A stretch of DNA of 44,430 bases from CAJXNP01 sp050305935 (GTDB lineage Bacteria > Bacteroidota > Bacteroidia > Cytophagales > Cyclobacteriaceae). Under the pieces are notes generated by a model. That model was not told where the DNA came from and did not search any database. It saw nothing but the letters and a program-made list of their open reading frames with translations. The stretch covers positions 1 to 44,430 of the forward strand of contig JBNLGG010000035.1 of the NCBI GenBank assembly GCA_050305935.1, read 5' to 3'. The translations under genes and the position numbers were made by a program. Below, piece after piece: positions 17,762 through 26,086 of this stretch; position 1 is the stretch's first letter, and the number at the start of each line of letters is the position of its first letter.

Positions 17762-19886
17762 ATTGAATTAGTTTTATTGCTTCTTCTACTGTATGAACAG
17801 GCAATTTACAGGATTTATTATAACAAACATAGATCGTATCTTTTCCTTGCTTTATTGATCTTTCAGCAAGAATGGGAATATCAGACGAACCTGAGGAGCC
17901 GGCAATTACTTTATTGAAAAACATCTTCTCATCAAATTGCTGGGCCAGCGTTTTGGCATTCTCCCCCACTATACTGATTTCTACAGTTTCAAAAGCCTGG
18001 TAGAAGTAAAGGATTGCCCAATTAGACAGGTAGGAAACATCGCTCTCAAGGATTTTCATAACCCGCTGGAGCATGTTTCGGGAAAGCTGCTCATAGCTTT
18101 CTTTGTAATAATACTTCGATAACTGGTACAAATTAATGGCCATCTGAGAATTGGATGCCGGGATCACATTATCAAAAATTTCTTTTTTTCGGGCAATCAA
18201 TTGCTCGGCATTAGACGGTGTGTAAAAGAACAGTCCCTCTGCTTCGTCATAAAACAATTGAATGGTCTTATCAGTCAATTGCTTTGCCAAATCCAACCAT
18301 TTTTCTTCAAATTCGCATTGATACAGTCCAATGAGGCCGTCGATGACAAAAGCATAGTCTTCCAGAAAGCCTTTGCNNNNNNNNNNNNNNNNNNNNNNNN
18401 NNNNNNNNNNNNNNNNNNNNNNNNNNNNNNNNNNNNNNNNNNNNNNNNNNNNNNNNNNNNNNNNNNNNNNNNNNNTTTGAACGCGATCTTTTCCCAGTGG
18501 CATTCGCATCAACTCTCCTTCCTTTATCAAATTTTCTGCAATAAAGCCTGCATTTTGTTTTGCCAGATCAAGAAATCGCGCATTTTGAAATGTCCGGTAA
18601 GAATCTGTCAAACCTTTCAATATGAGGCCATTCCATCCGGCAAGGATTTTATCGTCCAGACCAGGTCGAACCCTTGTTGCCCTTGCTTCCAACATGATTT
18701 TCTTCCATTCATCTAGTTTCGACAACAGGTCTCCGGCATCCAATCCCTTCTCTTTGGCAAATTCTTCTGCATCCTTTTCACAGTGCAAGATATTGGACCC
18801 CTCTTCCCAATTTCCAACTTCGGTGATTGAAAAGAAGGTCGAAAAAAGCAAATAATCATTTCCTAACAAATGCTTCAATTCTTCTGAAGTCCAAACATAA
18901 AACTTGCCTTCCTTCCCTTCGCTGTCTGCATCAAGCGCAGAATAAAAACCGCCGTTTTCATTCATTAATTCTCGCTCCAAAAACCCGATTGTATCTTCTA
19001 CTACGGTTTGATATAATTTCTTCTGAAACAGGCGAAAAGCTTCGGAATACAAACTCAATAACTGCCCATTGTCATAGAGCATCTTTTCAAAATGCGGGGC
19101 AAACCAGTGCCTGTCTACAGAGTACCTGGCAAAACCGCCACCAATCTGGTCATAGATACCACCCAATGCGATTTTATCCAATGTCATTTCGAGATGCTTT
19201 GAAATACCTGTATTGTTGACAACCGAATTGGCATACAGCATAAATTTCCAAATGCCCGGCATGGGAAATTTCGGGGCCTTATCTAACCCGCCAAATGTGT
19301 GGTCAAATTTATTGGAAAGAGTGCCAAGTATTTTGTGTAACAATGGCAGTTTGGGCTTTTCTTCGATTGGTTCGAATCCATATCGCTGCAATTCCGAATG
19401 ATTCAAATCAGAAAAAAACTGGTGGGCTGATTCATTGATTTGCTCACGGTTGATTTCAAATGACTTTGCTATGCCCTGGCAGATTTGCCTCCATTGAGCA
19501 GGTGGAAAATACGTGCCTCCATAAAAAGGTTTTTGCTCGGGCGTTAGAAAAACATTAAGCGGCCAGCCTCCCTGCAAACCCATCGACTGTACAGCTTCCA
19601 TATAGATCTGATCTATATCCGGCCTCTCCTCCCTGTCCACTTTGATGCACACGTAATGTTGGTTCATGATAGCGGCCAGCTCTTCGTTTTCAAAACACTC
19701 ACGCTCCATCACGTGGCACCAGTGACAAGCGCTGTATCCAATGCTTAATATAATCGGAACATCACGGTCATTTGCTTCCGTCAGTGCTTCATCCGACCAG
19801 GGCTGCCAGTTGACGGGATTATGAGCATGTTGCTTCAGGTAAGGGCTGGAGGAATGTACTAACTTGTTCGCTTTCTTTTCAGTCAT
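17742..19886 (-). CDS. Thioredoxin-domain DUF255 protein (YyaL / spermatogenesis-associated protein 20 family)
   Basis: The 714-residue chain has an N-terminal DUF255 thioredoxin-like domain (about 1-165) with the CxxC site in SACHWCHVMERECF. A long alpha/alpha-barrel region resembling glycosidases or N-acylglucosamine epimerases follows, as throughout the YyaL family. The family role is not settled. About 33 codons are unknown because 99 N lie inside the gene (18377-18475). The flanks stay in frame across the gap, so I read it as one intact gene. The start overlaps the GSCFA gene by 8 bases and the end overlaps priA by 20, which indicates one transcription unit. Confidence 0.92.
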   Translation of the reverse strand: MTEKKANKLVHSSSPYLKQHAHNPVNWQPWSDEALTEANDRDVPIILSIGYSACHWCHVMERECFENEELAAIMNQHYVCIKVDREERPDIDQIYMEAVQSMGLQGGWPLNVFLTPEQKPFYGGTYFPPAQWRQICQGIAKSFEINREQINESAHQFFSDLNHSELQRYGFEPIEEKPKLPLLHKILGTLSNKFDHTFGGLDKAPKFPMPGIWKFMLYANSVVNNTGISKHLEMTLDKIALGGIYDQIGGGFARYSVDRHWFAPHFEKMLYDNGQLLSLYSEAFRLFQKKLYQTVVEDTIGFLERELMNENGGFYSALDADSEGKEGKFYVWTSEELKHLLGNDYLLFSTFFSITEVGNWEEGSNILHCEKDAEEFAKEKGLDAGDLLSKLDEWKKIMLEARATRVRPGLDDKILAGWNGLILKGLTDSYRTFQNARFLDLAKQNAGFIAENLIKEGELMRMPLGKDRVQXXXXXXXXXXXXXXXXXXXXXXXXXXXXXXXXXXKGFLEDYAFVIDGLIGLYQCEFEEKWLDLAKQLTDKTIQLFYDEAEGLFFYTPSNAEQLIARKKEIFDNVIPASNSQMAINLYQLSKYYYKESYEQLSRNMLQRVMKILESDVSYLSNWAILYFYQAFETVEISIVGENAKTLAQQFDEKMFFNKVIAGSSGSSDIPILAERSIKQGKDTIYVCYNKSCKLPVHTVEEAIKLIQFEPGRP
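18377..18475. other. Assembly gap (99 N)
   Basis: The unknown run lies inside the DUF255 gene. Its length is a multiple of three and the reading frame matches on both sides, but the true length could differ. Confidence 0.98.
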
Positions 19887-20850
19887 GAAGCCGGACTTTA
19901 AGTTGGTCGATTTCCGCTTGTAGGTTTGGTCGTTTTAACTGCTCAATGCTTTTAATGGTTTTTAAAATAAAGTTCCTATGTTCATCCGAATGGGGATAAA
20001 AAGGCCGATGGTTCATAGCTTTCCTGATCTTTGTCCATTCACTCACAAATTCCTTCGCCGTATCATCCAAATAGCTGTCGACAAACTTCTTCCAGATATA
20101 GTCAATCGCCTGATCATTGGGGTGCAACATGTCTTCCTTGTAAAATCGATAATCCCTTAAATCATCCATCATCAGCTCGTAGGATGGAAAATAATCCACA
20201 CCCGGTAATTTATTCCTCAGGTCCCCCACGGCCATTCTCAATATTGCCTTGCTCACTGAGTTTACTTCAAGCGTATCTTTTAAATGCCGGACCGGGCTTA
20301 CAGACAACAAAAACGTGATGTTTGGGTTTACACTTTTAATTTGATGATACAAGCCTTCAAAAGCTTTTTCTATCTCATCTGGTCTGGCCATCCCCTTTTC
20401 AAATTCTTTTTGAGGAACTTTATGGCAATTGGCAACAACCTCTCCGGTGCTTTTTAATTTATAATAAACAGCCGTCCCGAAAGTCAGTAAAATAACCCTT
20501 GATTTTCTGAGATAGTCCAGAGCTTCCATCTTTTTGTCTATGATCTGGTCCACCAGATCATCTTTTTTCAAGGCTGAAATGTCAGAATGAAACAGGTAAT
20601 TTCTATATATGCCCTGGTTCTGAAGATAACTCCACTGCGGAACCTCCTCTCCTTTCAAACAAATCTCTATCAGCTTAAACAGTGATAAGGGGTTAAAGAT
20701 CGTACCGAATGGATTGGTTAAAGCATCAAATTTATTGAGGGATAATTGTTCGCCAATATGAACCGCAAAGCAGGATCCCATGGAAAGAATGGCATCGTCC
20801 AATGTGATTTTCCAGGGTGACGGGTCTACATGTAACTCTGTTCTGAACAC
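19879..20850 (-). CDS. GSCFA-domain protein (SGNH-hydrolase-like)
   Basis: The 323-residue protein has the name-giving motif in ILSMGSCFAVHIGEQL near residues 22-37, and a later HPNDQAIDYIW that resembles the DxxH/HPN block of SGNH/GDSL esterases. GSCFA proteins are common in Bacteroidota and may act on acylated cell-surface glycans; substrate and activity are unproven. No signal peptide is visible, so it is probably cytoplasmic. The start is a GTG at 20850 with no nearby ATG, and the N terminus FRTELHVD fits the family. It begins the minus-strand run through priA. Confidence 0.88.
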   Translation of the reverse strand: MFRTELHVDPSPWKITLDDAILSMGSCFAVHIGEQLSLNKFDALTNPFGTIFNPLSLFKLIEICLKGEEVPQWSYLQNQGIYRNYLFHSDISALKKDDLVDQIIDKKMEALDYLRKSRVILLTFGTAVYYKLKSTGEVVANCHKVPQKEFEKGMARPDEIEKAFEGLYHQIKSVNPNITFLLSVSPVRHLKDTLEVNSVSKAILRMAVGDLRNKLPGVDYFPSYELMMDDLRDYRFYKEDMLHPNDQAIDYIWKKFVDSYLDDTAKEFVSEWTKIRKAMNHRPFYPHSDEHRNFILKTIKSIEQLKRPNLQAEIDQLKVRLHD

Positions 20851-20964
20851 AATCCAATTTTGAAAATATTAGGCAACAATACAATCTTGAAAGAGGGAAA
20901 TTATCCCACAAAATTGAAGTCTTCCGACGACTCCAAATGGTCAAGCGACTAAACCATTAGAAAC

Positions 20965-20992
20965 AAAAAAAGCCCTTCATTGCTGAAAGGCT
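20965..20992 (-). terminator. Rho-independent terminator of rpsF-rpsR-rplI
   Basis: On the minus strand, a 9-bp stem with one G-U pair (20984-20992 with 20971-20979) and a GCAA tetraloop is followed by six T. It begins 22 bases beyond the rplI stop. Confidence 0.92.
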
Positions 20993-21013
20993 TCACATAT
21001 ATTTTTGAAAATC

Positions 21014-21457
21014 TTATTCCGCTACAACGGAGAATTTTACTTCCTGCTTCACTTCTTTATGAAGATCAACCAATGCCGTGTATTCACCTGCTTCTTTCAC
21101 ATCCGTTGGGAAGGAAATCTGCCTTCTATCTACTTCGATTCCTTTTGCTTTCAAAGCATCAGAAATCTGAAGGGTTGTAATGGCACCGAAAATTTTTCCT
21201 GACTCACCCACTTTTGCACCCAATTCAAGGGTAACACCCTGGATTTTTTCTGCAATAGCTTCTGCGTCCTTTTTAATTTTGTCGGCTTTATGAGCAGCTT
21301 GCCTTATATTCTCACTGATCATTTTCACATTTGAAGAACTTGCCACAATGGCCAGCCCCTGGGGGATCAGATAGTTACGACCATAGCCCGGCTTTACTTT
21401 CACCGTGTCATTTTTGTAACCTAGTCCCTGAATATCTTTAACTAAAATAATTTCCAT
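21014..21457 (-). CDS. rplI: 50S ribosomal protein L9
   Basis: The 147-residue length is normal. The N-terminal rRNA-binding domain (MEIILVKDIQGLGYKNDTVK, then PGYGRNYLIPQGLA) joins a long central helix rich in Ala, Lys and Glu and a C-terminal RNA-binding domain. L9 sits at the L1 stalk base of the large subunit and helps fidelity. It is the last gene of the S6-S18-L9 operon, 18 bases after rpsR, with a terminator directly behind. Confidence 0.98.
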   Translation of the reverse strand: MEIILVKDIQGLGYKNDTVKVKPGYGRNYLIPQGLAIVASSSNVKMISENIRQAAHKADKIKKDAEAIAEKIQGVTLELGAKVGESGKIFGAITTLQISDALKAKGIEVDRRQISFPTDVKEAGEYTALVDLHKEVKQEVKFSVVAE

Positions 21458-21475
21458 CTTCTGAATATTTTAAGG

Positions 21476-21727
21476 TTACTTCAATGAATCCGTTACGTAT
21501 GGCAATAAACCAATGTGTCGCGCTCTTTTGATAGCCTGAGCTACTTTCTTTTGGTATTTGATGCTTGTTCCGGTGATCCTTCTGGGTAAGATCTTTCCTT
21601 GCTCGTTTACAAACTTTAACAAGAAGTTAGGATCTTTATAGTCGATGTATTTTATACCGTTCTTTTTAAAGCGGCAGTATTTTTTCTTCTGCTGCTCTCT
21701 GTTAATTGGTTCGTTCTGGAGTGTCAT
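21476..21727 (-). CDS. rpsR: 30S ribosomal protein S18
   Basis: The 83-residue basic protein has the S18 signature CRFKKNGIKYIDYKDP and the conserved core RRITGTSIKYQKKVAQAIK. It forms a pair with S6 on the platform of the small subunit. Its ATG overlaps the rpsF stop by four bases. It lacks the zinc-ribbon-like CxxC extension of some S18 proteins. In Bacteroidota S18, together with S6 and S21, is reported to hold the 3' end of 16S rRNA and hide the anti-Shine-Dalgarno. Confidence 0.98.
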   Translation of the reverse strand: MTLQNEPINREQQKKKYCRFKKNGIKYIDYKDPNFLLKFVNEQGKILPRRITGTSIKYQKKVAQAIKRARHIGLLPYVTDSLK

Positions 21728-22089
21728 TTCGCTGCTTCTGTTTTAGGTTCTTCCTTTTTGTTAAATTCTCCTTTTCTTCTCTTGGTGTTATACTCTACTG
21801 CCCACTTATCTAATTTTGTGGTCAAAAATCGCATAACCCTCTCGTCTCTTCTGAATTCGATTTCAAGCTTTGCAATCACTTCAGGAGCTGCTTCGTACTC
21901 GAATAAATTGTAAAAACCTGTCGACTTGTGAAGAATAGGATAAGCCAGCTTTTTCAAGCCCCAATTTTCTTCATTCACGATCTTGGCCTGGTTATCGGTC
22001 AAGATACTCTTGAATTTATCGACAGCATCCTTCATCTGTTGTTCAGATAAAACGGGAGTTAAAATGAATACCGTCTCGTAATTGTTCAT
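21724..22089 (-). CDS. rpsF: 30S ribosomal protein S6
   Basis: The 121-residue protein begins MNNYETVFILTPVLSEQQ, the standard S6 start, and keeps the ferredoxin-like fold pattern with WGLKKLAYPI and the RRDERVMRFLTTKLDKWA segment. The lysine- and glutamate-rich tail (about 100-121) is an extension seen in many Bacteroidota S6 proteins. No ssb gene separates rpsF and rpsR here, unlike in many Firmicutes and Proteobacteria. A strong promoter lies 35-66 bases upstream. Confidence 0.98.
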   Translation of the reverse strand: MNNYETVFILTPVLSEQQMKDAVDKFKSILTDNQAKIVNEENWGLKKLAYPILHKSTGFYNLFEYEAAPEVIAKLEIEFRRDERVMRFLTTKLDKWAVEYNTKRRKGEFNKKEEPKTEAAK

Positions 22090-22123
22090 GTGTAAAAATT
22101 TAAATTGTTAATTTTTAGGGCTG

Positions 22124-22155
22124 CAAAGATAGAGGATTAGTTTAAAAAGGACAAA
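22124..22155 (-). promoter_or_regulatory. Promoter of rpsF-rpsR-rplI
   Basis: On the minus strand a full TTTG (-33, 22152-22155) is followed after 20 bases by TATCTTTG (-7, 22124-22131), an exact match to TAnnTTTG. The A/T-rich leader before the rpsF ATG has no Shine-Dalgarno. Confidence 0.88.
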
Positions 22156-22191
22156 TCCTGAGCAACAATTAATAAACTCTGTCTCAATGGG

Positions 22192-23130
22192 TTATTTGAC
22201 CCTGAATGTTTTTGAACCCATGGAGTAGCCATCCGTGATAATCTGCACCTTGTATACTCCGGCTTCATACTCGGTTTCCTTGTCGTAAACGAAGGAAACC
22301 TGTTGTTCGGAATTGTCAAAAAGGATCTCCTGCTTAAGGGTATAAAAGGTTTCCTCACCATTATGGGTAAAGGTGCCGGAACCCTTTGCAACGTCAAAAA
22401 TCGGATTATCATTTTCGTCCAATATCTGTATATAGATCTCTTTTCCTTCAATCGGTGCCACATCATTCTTCGCAATGGTAAAATCCACTTTCAACTGCTC
22501 AATCTGCCTGGCGCGAAACTCCCCTTCCCTTTCCTTTCCTTTTCCACTCAATGCGTACACACCGATATTTTCAGCCTCCAGGCGGCTGGCTACTTTCACC
22601 TTGTTGGTTAGGGTCTCCTGCACTTTTTCAGCTTCTTTAATGGTTTCGTTTAATTGGTTTCTTTCTACCTTAAGTTCGGTATTTTCCTCCACTAATTGCT
22701 CGTTGATCTGCTCAAGCTTTGAAATTTCATCGTCTTTGGCAATCAGCAACTCCTTGTAACCTTCCAATCGCTCTCGCAAGTCCTTTATTTGCTTATTGGA
22801 ATATTGTTTGTTTTTAAGGAGCTCCTCTTTTTCGGTTTCAAGCTCCTGCTTGATTTTTGTCAACTCTTCTACGTCACCACCCAGCTCCTCGATCTGACTG
22901 ATTTTTAGCGTCATTTCATCACCTATGGAATCAAGTTGTTCGTAGGCCATTAATAATTCGGTGTCCTTTTGCTCGATCTCTTCTCCTCTTTGAAATGTCA
23001 GGTACACCACCACCGACAGGACCAGGATCAATAGGATGATGATGGTAATAAAAAGTCCACTTCTGCTTTTAGCTGCCGGTTTTTGAATGTTCTCAGGTTT
23101 ATTTGAATGGTTGGTAGTATCTTCTGCCAT
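22192..23130 (-). CDS. Membrane-anchored coiled-coil protein of unknown function
   Basis: The 312-residue protein has a short polar N terminus, one TM segment (about residues 25-46, GLFITIIILLILVLSVVVYL) and a long coiled coil (about 50-185, rich in Glu, Lys, Leu and Gln). A C-terminal beta-rich domain (about 190-312) contains VDFTIAKNDVAPIEGKEIYI and ends TDGYSMGSKTFRVK. With a cytoplasmic N terminus, the coil and the beta domain would lie in the periplasm. Automatic pipelines may label it SMC-like because of the coil, but nothing supports an ATPase. It has its own promoter and is not part of the ribosomal operon. Confidence 0.85.
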   Translation of the reverse strand: MAEDTTNHSNKPENIQKPAAKSRSGLFITIIILLILVLSVVVYLTFQRGEEIEQKDTELLMAYEQLDSIGDEMTLKISQIEELGGDVEELTKIKQELETEKEELLKNKQYSNKQIKDLRERLEGYKELLIAKDDEISKLEQINEQLVEENTELKVERNQLNETIKEAEKVQETLTNKVKVASRLEAENIGVYALSGKGKEREGEFRARQIEQLKVDFTIAKNDVAPIEGKEIYIQILDENDNPIFDVAKGSGTFTHNGEETFYTLKQEILFDNSEQQVSFVYDKETEYEAGVYKVQIITDGYSMGSKTFRVK

Positions 23131-23151
23131 GGTTTCGTTTCATTTAGTTGA

Positions 23152-23181
23152 CAAAAATAGTCGTAAGTAATATTAAATCAA
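23152..23181 (-). promoter_or_regulatory. Promoter of the coiled-coil protein gene
   Basis: On the minus strand TTG (23179-23181) and TATTTTTG (23152-23159, exact TAnnTTTG) are separated by 19 bases, the ideal spacing. It lies 22 bases before the ATG. Confidence 0.8.
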
Positions 23182-23204
23182 GTGATTGCGGGACTGTTTT
23201 TACA

Positions 23205-23993
23205 TCAAATGACATAATGTTGTTTCGAAAATCCTTTTTTAAAAAACAAATATCCTGTGTTTCCGGCATCAAACGAGTGGCTCACCCTGGGAAATTTCCT
23301 TATCACCTTCCAGCCAAAATACATATCCCTGCTCCACCTGATATCATCTATTACTACAATGGTGTGTTCACTAATTTTAGTATCAATAAGCCTGAAATAG
23401 TCAAGCAAAGCTGCCGAAGAGTGATTTGCATCGATGTACAAAAAGTCCACCTGATCGATGCGTTTTAGAAATGCAGGAAATGTTTTCTTAATATCCCCTT
23501 CAATCTGCTCTATGTTTTTATATTCCAATTCATTAAAAAGTTTGCGGGAAAAATGACACAATTCAGGGTGGCCTTCAAATGTAAATACTTTCCCATTTGG
23601 ATTTGCTTCGGCCAGGTAGCAAGTATTTATTCCCAATGACGTCCCCAGCTCAATAATTATCTCACAGTTAAATTTCCTAATAATGGCCGAAAGTTTTTGA
23701 GAAGAAAGTCGATCACTTATACCGAGTTTCGCAATGGCCGAAACCTTGCTTTTCTGTGAGGGATTGAGGCTTGATTGTTTGCCAAAAGTAAAATATGAAA
23801 TCTCGGCGGTGGAGTTCAACAATTGCCTTCGCGCTTCTTCTATCCTGGGTATTTCGGAATCTCCTGCCCTTTTCAGTAACCTGTAAAATGCATAGGCAAA
23901 GGGAGCCTGTAGAGAATGGTCGTCAACTTTTTTAAGAAAATAAGAAATATAGAGAGGCAGTCGCTCGAAAGCCAATTTCAGGGCCGAAAACAT
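23205..23993 (-). CDS. Class I SAM-dependent methyltransferase (O-methyltransferase-like)
   Basis: The 262-residue protein has a SAM-binding fold from about residue 105: the glycine loop IIELGTSLGINTCYLA, the acidic end of strand 2 (FTFEGHPE), and FLYIDANHSSAALLDYF followed by IVVIDDIRWS. These resemble the Methyltransf_24 / catechol-O-methyltransferase-like group. The N-terminal 100 residues are helical and specific to this lineage. The substrate is unknown. Its ATG overlaps the stop of the OmpA gene by one base (TAATG), so it is translated with an envelope gene, an unusual partner. Confidence 0.88.
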   Translation of the reverse strand: MFSALKLAFERLPLYISYFLKKVDDHSLQAPFAYAFYRLLKRAGDSEIPRIEEARRQLLNSTAEISYFTFGKQSSLNPSQKSKVSAIAKLGISDRLSSQKLSAIIRKFNCEIIIELGTSLGINTCYLAEANPNGKVFTFEGHPELCHFSRKLFNELEYKNIEQIEGDIKKTFPAFLKRIDQVDFLYIDANHSSAALLDYFRLIDTKISEHTIVVIDDIRWSRDMYFGWKVIRKFPRVSHSFDAGNTGYLFFKKGFSKQHYVI

Positions 23994-26086
23994 TAATTTC
24001 TGACCACTTTAAACTCCACCCTTCGGTTTTGTTCTCTGCCATCCGGTGTATCATTGGATGCTACGGGAGCTGACTCACCATAGCCTTTAAACTCAATACG
24101 ATCTCTGGAAAATCCCTTTAGTATGATATACCTGGCCACTGACTTGGCTCGCTTTTCTGACAAGTCGAGGTTGTACGTATCACTTCCGACATTATCTGTG
24201 TGACCTGCAATTTCCACCACGACACTGGGGTTTTCCCTCAGGAAATCTGCCACCCTGTTCAGTTCAGGGATAGATTCCGGTAAAAGCTCCGCGCTACCGG
24301 TAGCAAAGAAAATATTATTCAGTTTTACTGTCTGACCAACTTCGATGGGTGTGAGAAGCAGGTTTTTACCTAATGAAGTGCCTGTAAAGCCGCGAAGGTC
24401 AATATTTTCTGTCGTACCAAAAAAACCTTTTGCCTGGGCGCTAACAGTATAAACAGAATCTTTGTTCAAAAACAACTGAAACACTTTTTCCTCCGGAAGA
24501 ATTGTAACGTTTCCCACAGGTTTTCCATTCACCATAATGGAAACGTCTTGCATGGCCTCCATCGGCTGTTTGGTCTTTGTATTGATAAACTGACCGTTAA
24601 CCATGATCGAAGTCAATCTCTTTTTCAAAGCAACATGTTGATATACGTGACCTGTACTATCAAAATTCATCACTTTGGTATAAGGTAGATAGCCGTCGGC
24701 CTTCACTGACAATACGAGGACTGAGTCCCGGGTTTCAAACACCAGATTGAAACTTCCGTCATACGGATCGTAAGTAACCGAATCGACCATTTGGTCATTC
24801 ACTAAGAAGGATGGCGTTGTCGTCGGGGGCAGGGGTTTTCCTGAGTCTCTATCGGTCAATAAGCCTGTGGCAGAAACAGATAATGGCGCTGGCGTAGGAC
24901 TGAAGATCTCCTTTTTCCGGGCAATGAGTTCAATGTCGTACACGTTATTCCCAGCATGTAGCAAGGAAAATTTCTGTGAAGGGATGCTGTACCCTGTCAT
25001 CTTACCGGAAAGATCAATGCTATCATCTGGCGCAACTGTTATTTCAAATCTTGCCGAATCCGCATCCTTTAGAACGTAGTCTATGGAAGAGCCATTCGCT
25101 ATTAAATCAAAGTCAATCGATGGTACAGGCTTGCCGGTTTGTTCATCTCTTATGATGCCATTCAGGGTAATTTCCTTTGGTTTTTCTTCCTCGAAGACCA
25201 CTCTAAAAATATCGGAGTTTCCATTAGAATTCAGGTTAGAAGAAAACAACGCGGATTTTTGATCAGGCGCCAAACGAAAATAGGAAATGTAGCCTCCATC
25301 TGCCTGGCCAAAATCAAATTCCTTTGGCTCAGCCCATTTCTTCCAATCGCCGGGCGACTGGTTTTCTGCCATAAAAATTTTATAGTCATAGCCTCCGTCG
25401 GGCCGGTTGGAGGAAAAATATATCTTGTTGTGATCAGCATTTATAAAGGGAGCCTGGTCATCGTATTTGGAGCTTAAACTCTTGATTTTTGAAGGCCTCG
25501 AAAATTTATCGTTGATCTTAACACTTATGTATATATTGTTTCTTTTGCTGCCAACCGTACTCGTAAAACTCAGGACCATCATCGTCCCATTTTCACTGAT
25601 TCCAATGGAGTTCAAATCCCCATCATTGATATTATCAAAGCCGTCTATTTTTATTTCCTTTGGTACTGACCATTTTCCGTCTTTCCCTTTAATCGAGGAA
25701 ATCCCTCTTTTCTTCCACTCCTTCCCCTCCTTATCAAAAACACCCTTGATAATGAGTTCATCACCTGATGCATTTGACCAAATGACAGCATTGTACCTTG
25801 TCAGATTTAAATAGTCAGAAAGGCGCTCAGCCGGTTTCCAATTACCCTTATCATCCAATTCAGAATACCAGATGTCCTGGCTGTCTTTTGATCCATAGCG
25901 ATTGTCAGGATGGTTGACCCTGACAAAAAACAATTTTGTTCCGTCTCCTGACAGAACAGGATTTACTTCTTCATATTCAGAATTAATCGCCTCTCCCAGA
26001 TTTTCAATTTTATAACTCTGAGCATTGGCAAAAAAACATCCCAATAAGAAAAGTGCAGATAGTATGTTGCGAATAACGGGCATCAT
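23993..26086 (-). CDS. OmpA-family protein with PD40 beta-propeller and three tandem beta-sandwich repeats
   Basis: I chose the ATG at 26086, which gives 697 residues and a clean signal peptide (MMPVIRNILSALFLLGCFF, then ANAQ). An upstream ATG at 26134 would only add residues ahead of it. About residues 25-310 form WD40/PD40-like propeller blades (IYFSSNRPDGGYD is typical). Three repeats of a carboxypeptidase-regulatory-like Ig fold follow (each with a TDRDSGKP-type turn) up to about 575. The C-terminal OmpA domain has IAGHTDNVGSD and LSEKRAKSVARYI, and should bind peptidoglycan. This resembles PorE of type IX secretion without its TPR. The start overlaps the DUF5723 gene by four bases. Confidence 0.9.
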   Translation of the reverse strand: MMPVIRNILSALFLLGCFFANAQSYKIENLGEAINSEYEEVNPVLSGDGTKLFFVRVNHPDNRYGSKDSQDIWYSELDDKGNWKPAERLSDYLNLTRYNAVIWSNASGDELIIKGVFDKEGKEWKKRGISSIKGKDGKWSVPKEIKIDGFDNINDGDLNSIGISENGTMMVLSFTSTVGSKRNNIYISVKINDKFSRPSKIKSLSSKYDDQAPFINADHNKIYFSSNRPDGGYDYKIFMAENQSPGDWKKWAEPKEFDFGQADGGYISYFRLAPDQKSALFSSNLNSNGNSDIFRVVFEEEKPKEITLNGIIRDEQTGKPVPSIDFDLIANGSSIDYVLKDADSARFEITVAPDDSIDLSGKMTGYSIPSQKFSLLHAGNNVYDIELIARKKEIFSPTPAPLSVSATGLLTDRDSGKPLPPTTTPSFLVNDQMVDSVTYDPYDGSFNLVFETRDSVLVLSVKADGYLPYTKVMNFDSTGHVYQHVALKKRLTSIMVNGQFINTKTKQPMEAMQDVSIMVNGKPVGNVTILPEEKVFQLFLNKDSVYTVSAQAKGFFGTTENIDLRGFTGTSLGKNLLLTPIEVGQTVKLNNIFFATGSAELLPESIPELNRVADFLRENPSVVVEIAGHTDNVGSDTYNLDLSEKRAKSVARYIILKGFSRDRIEFKGYGESAPVASNDTPDGREQNRRVEFKVVRN

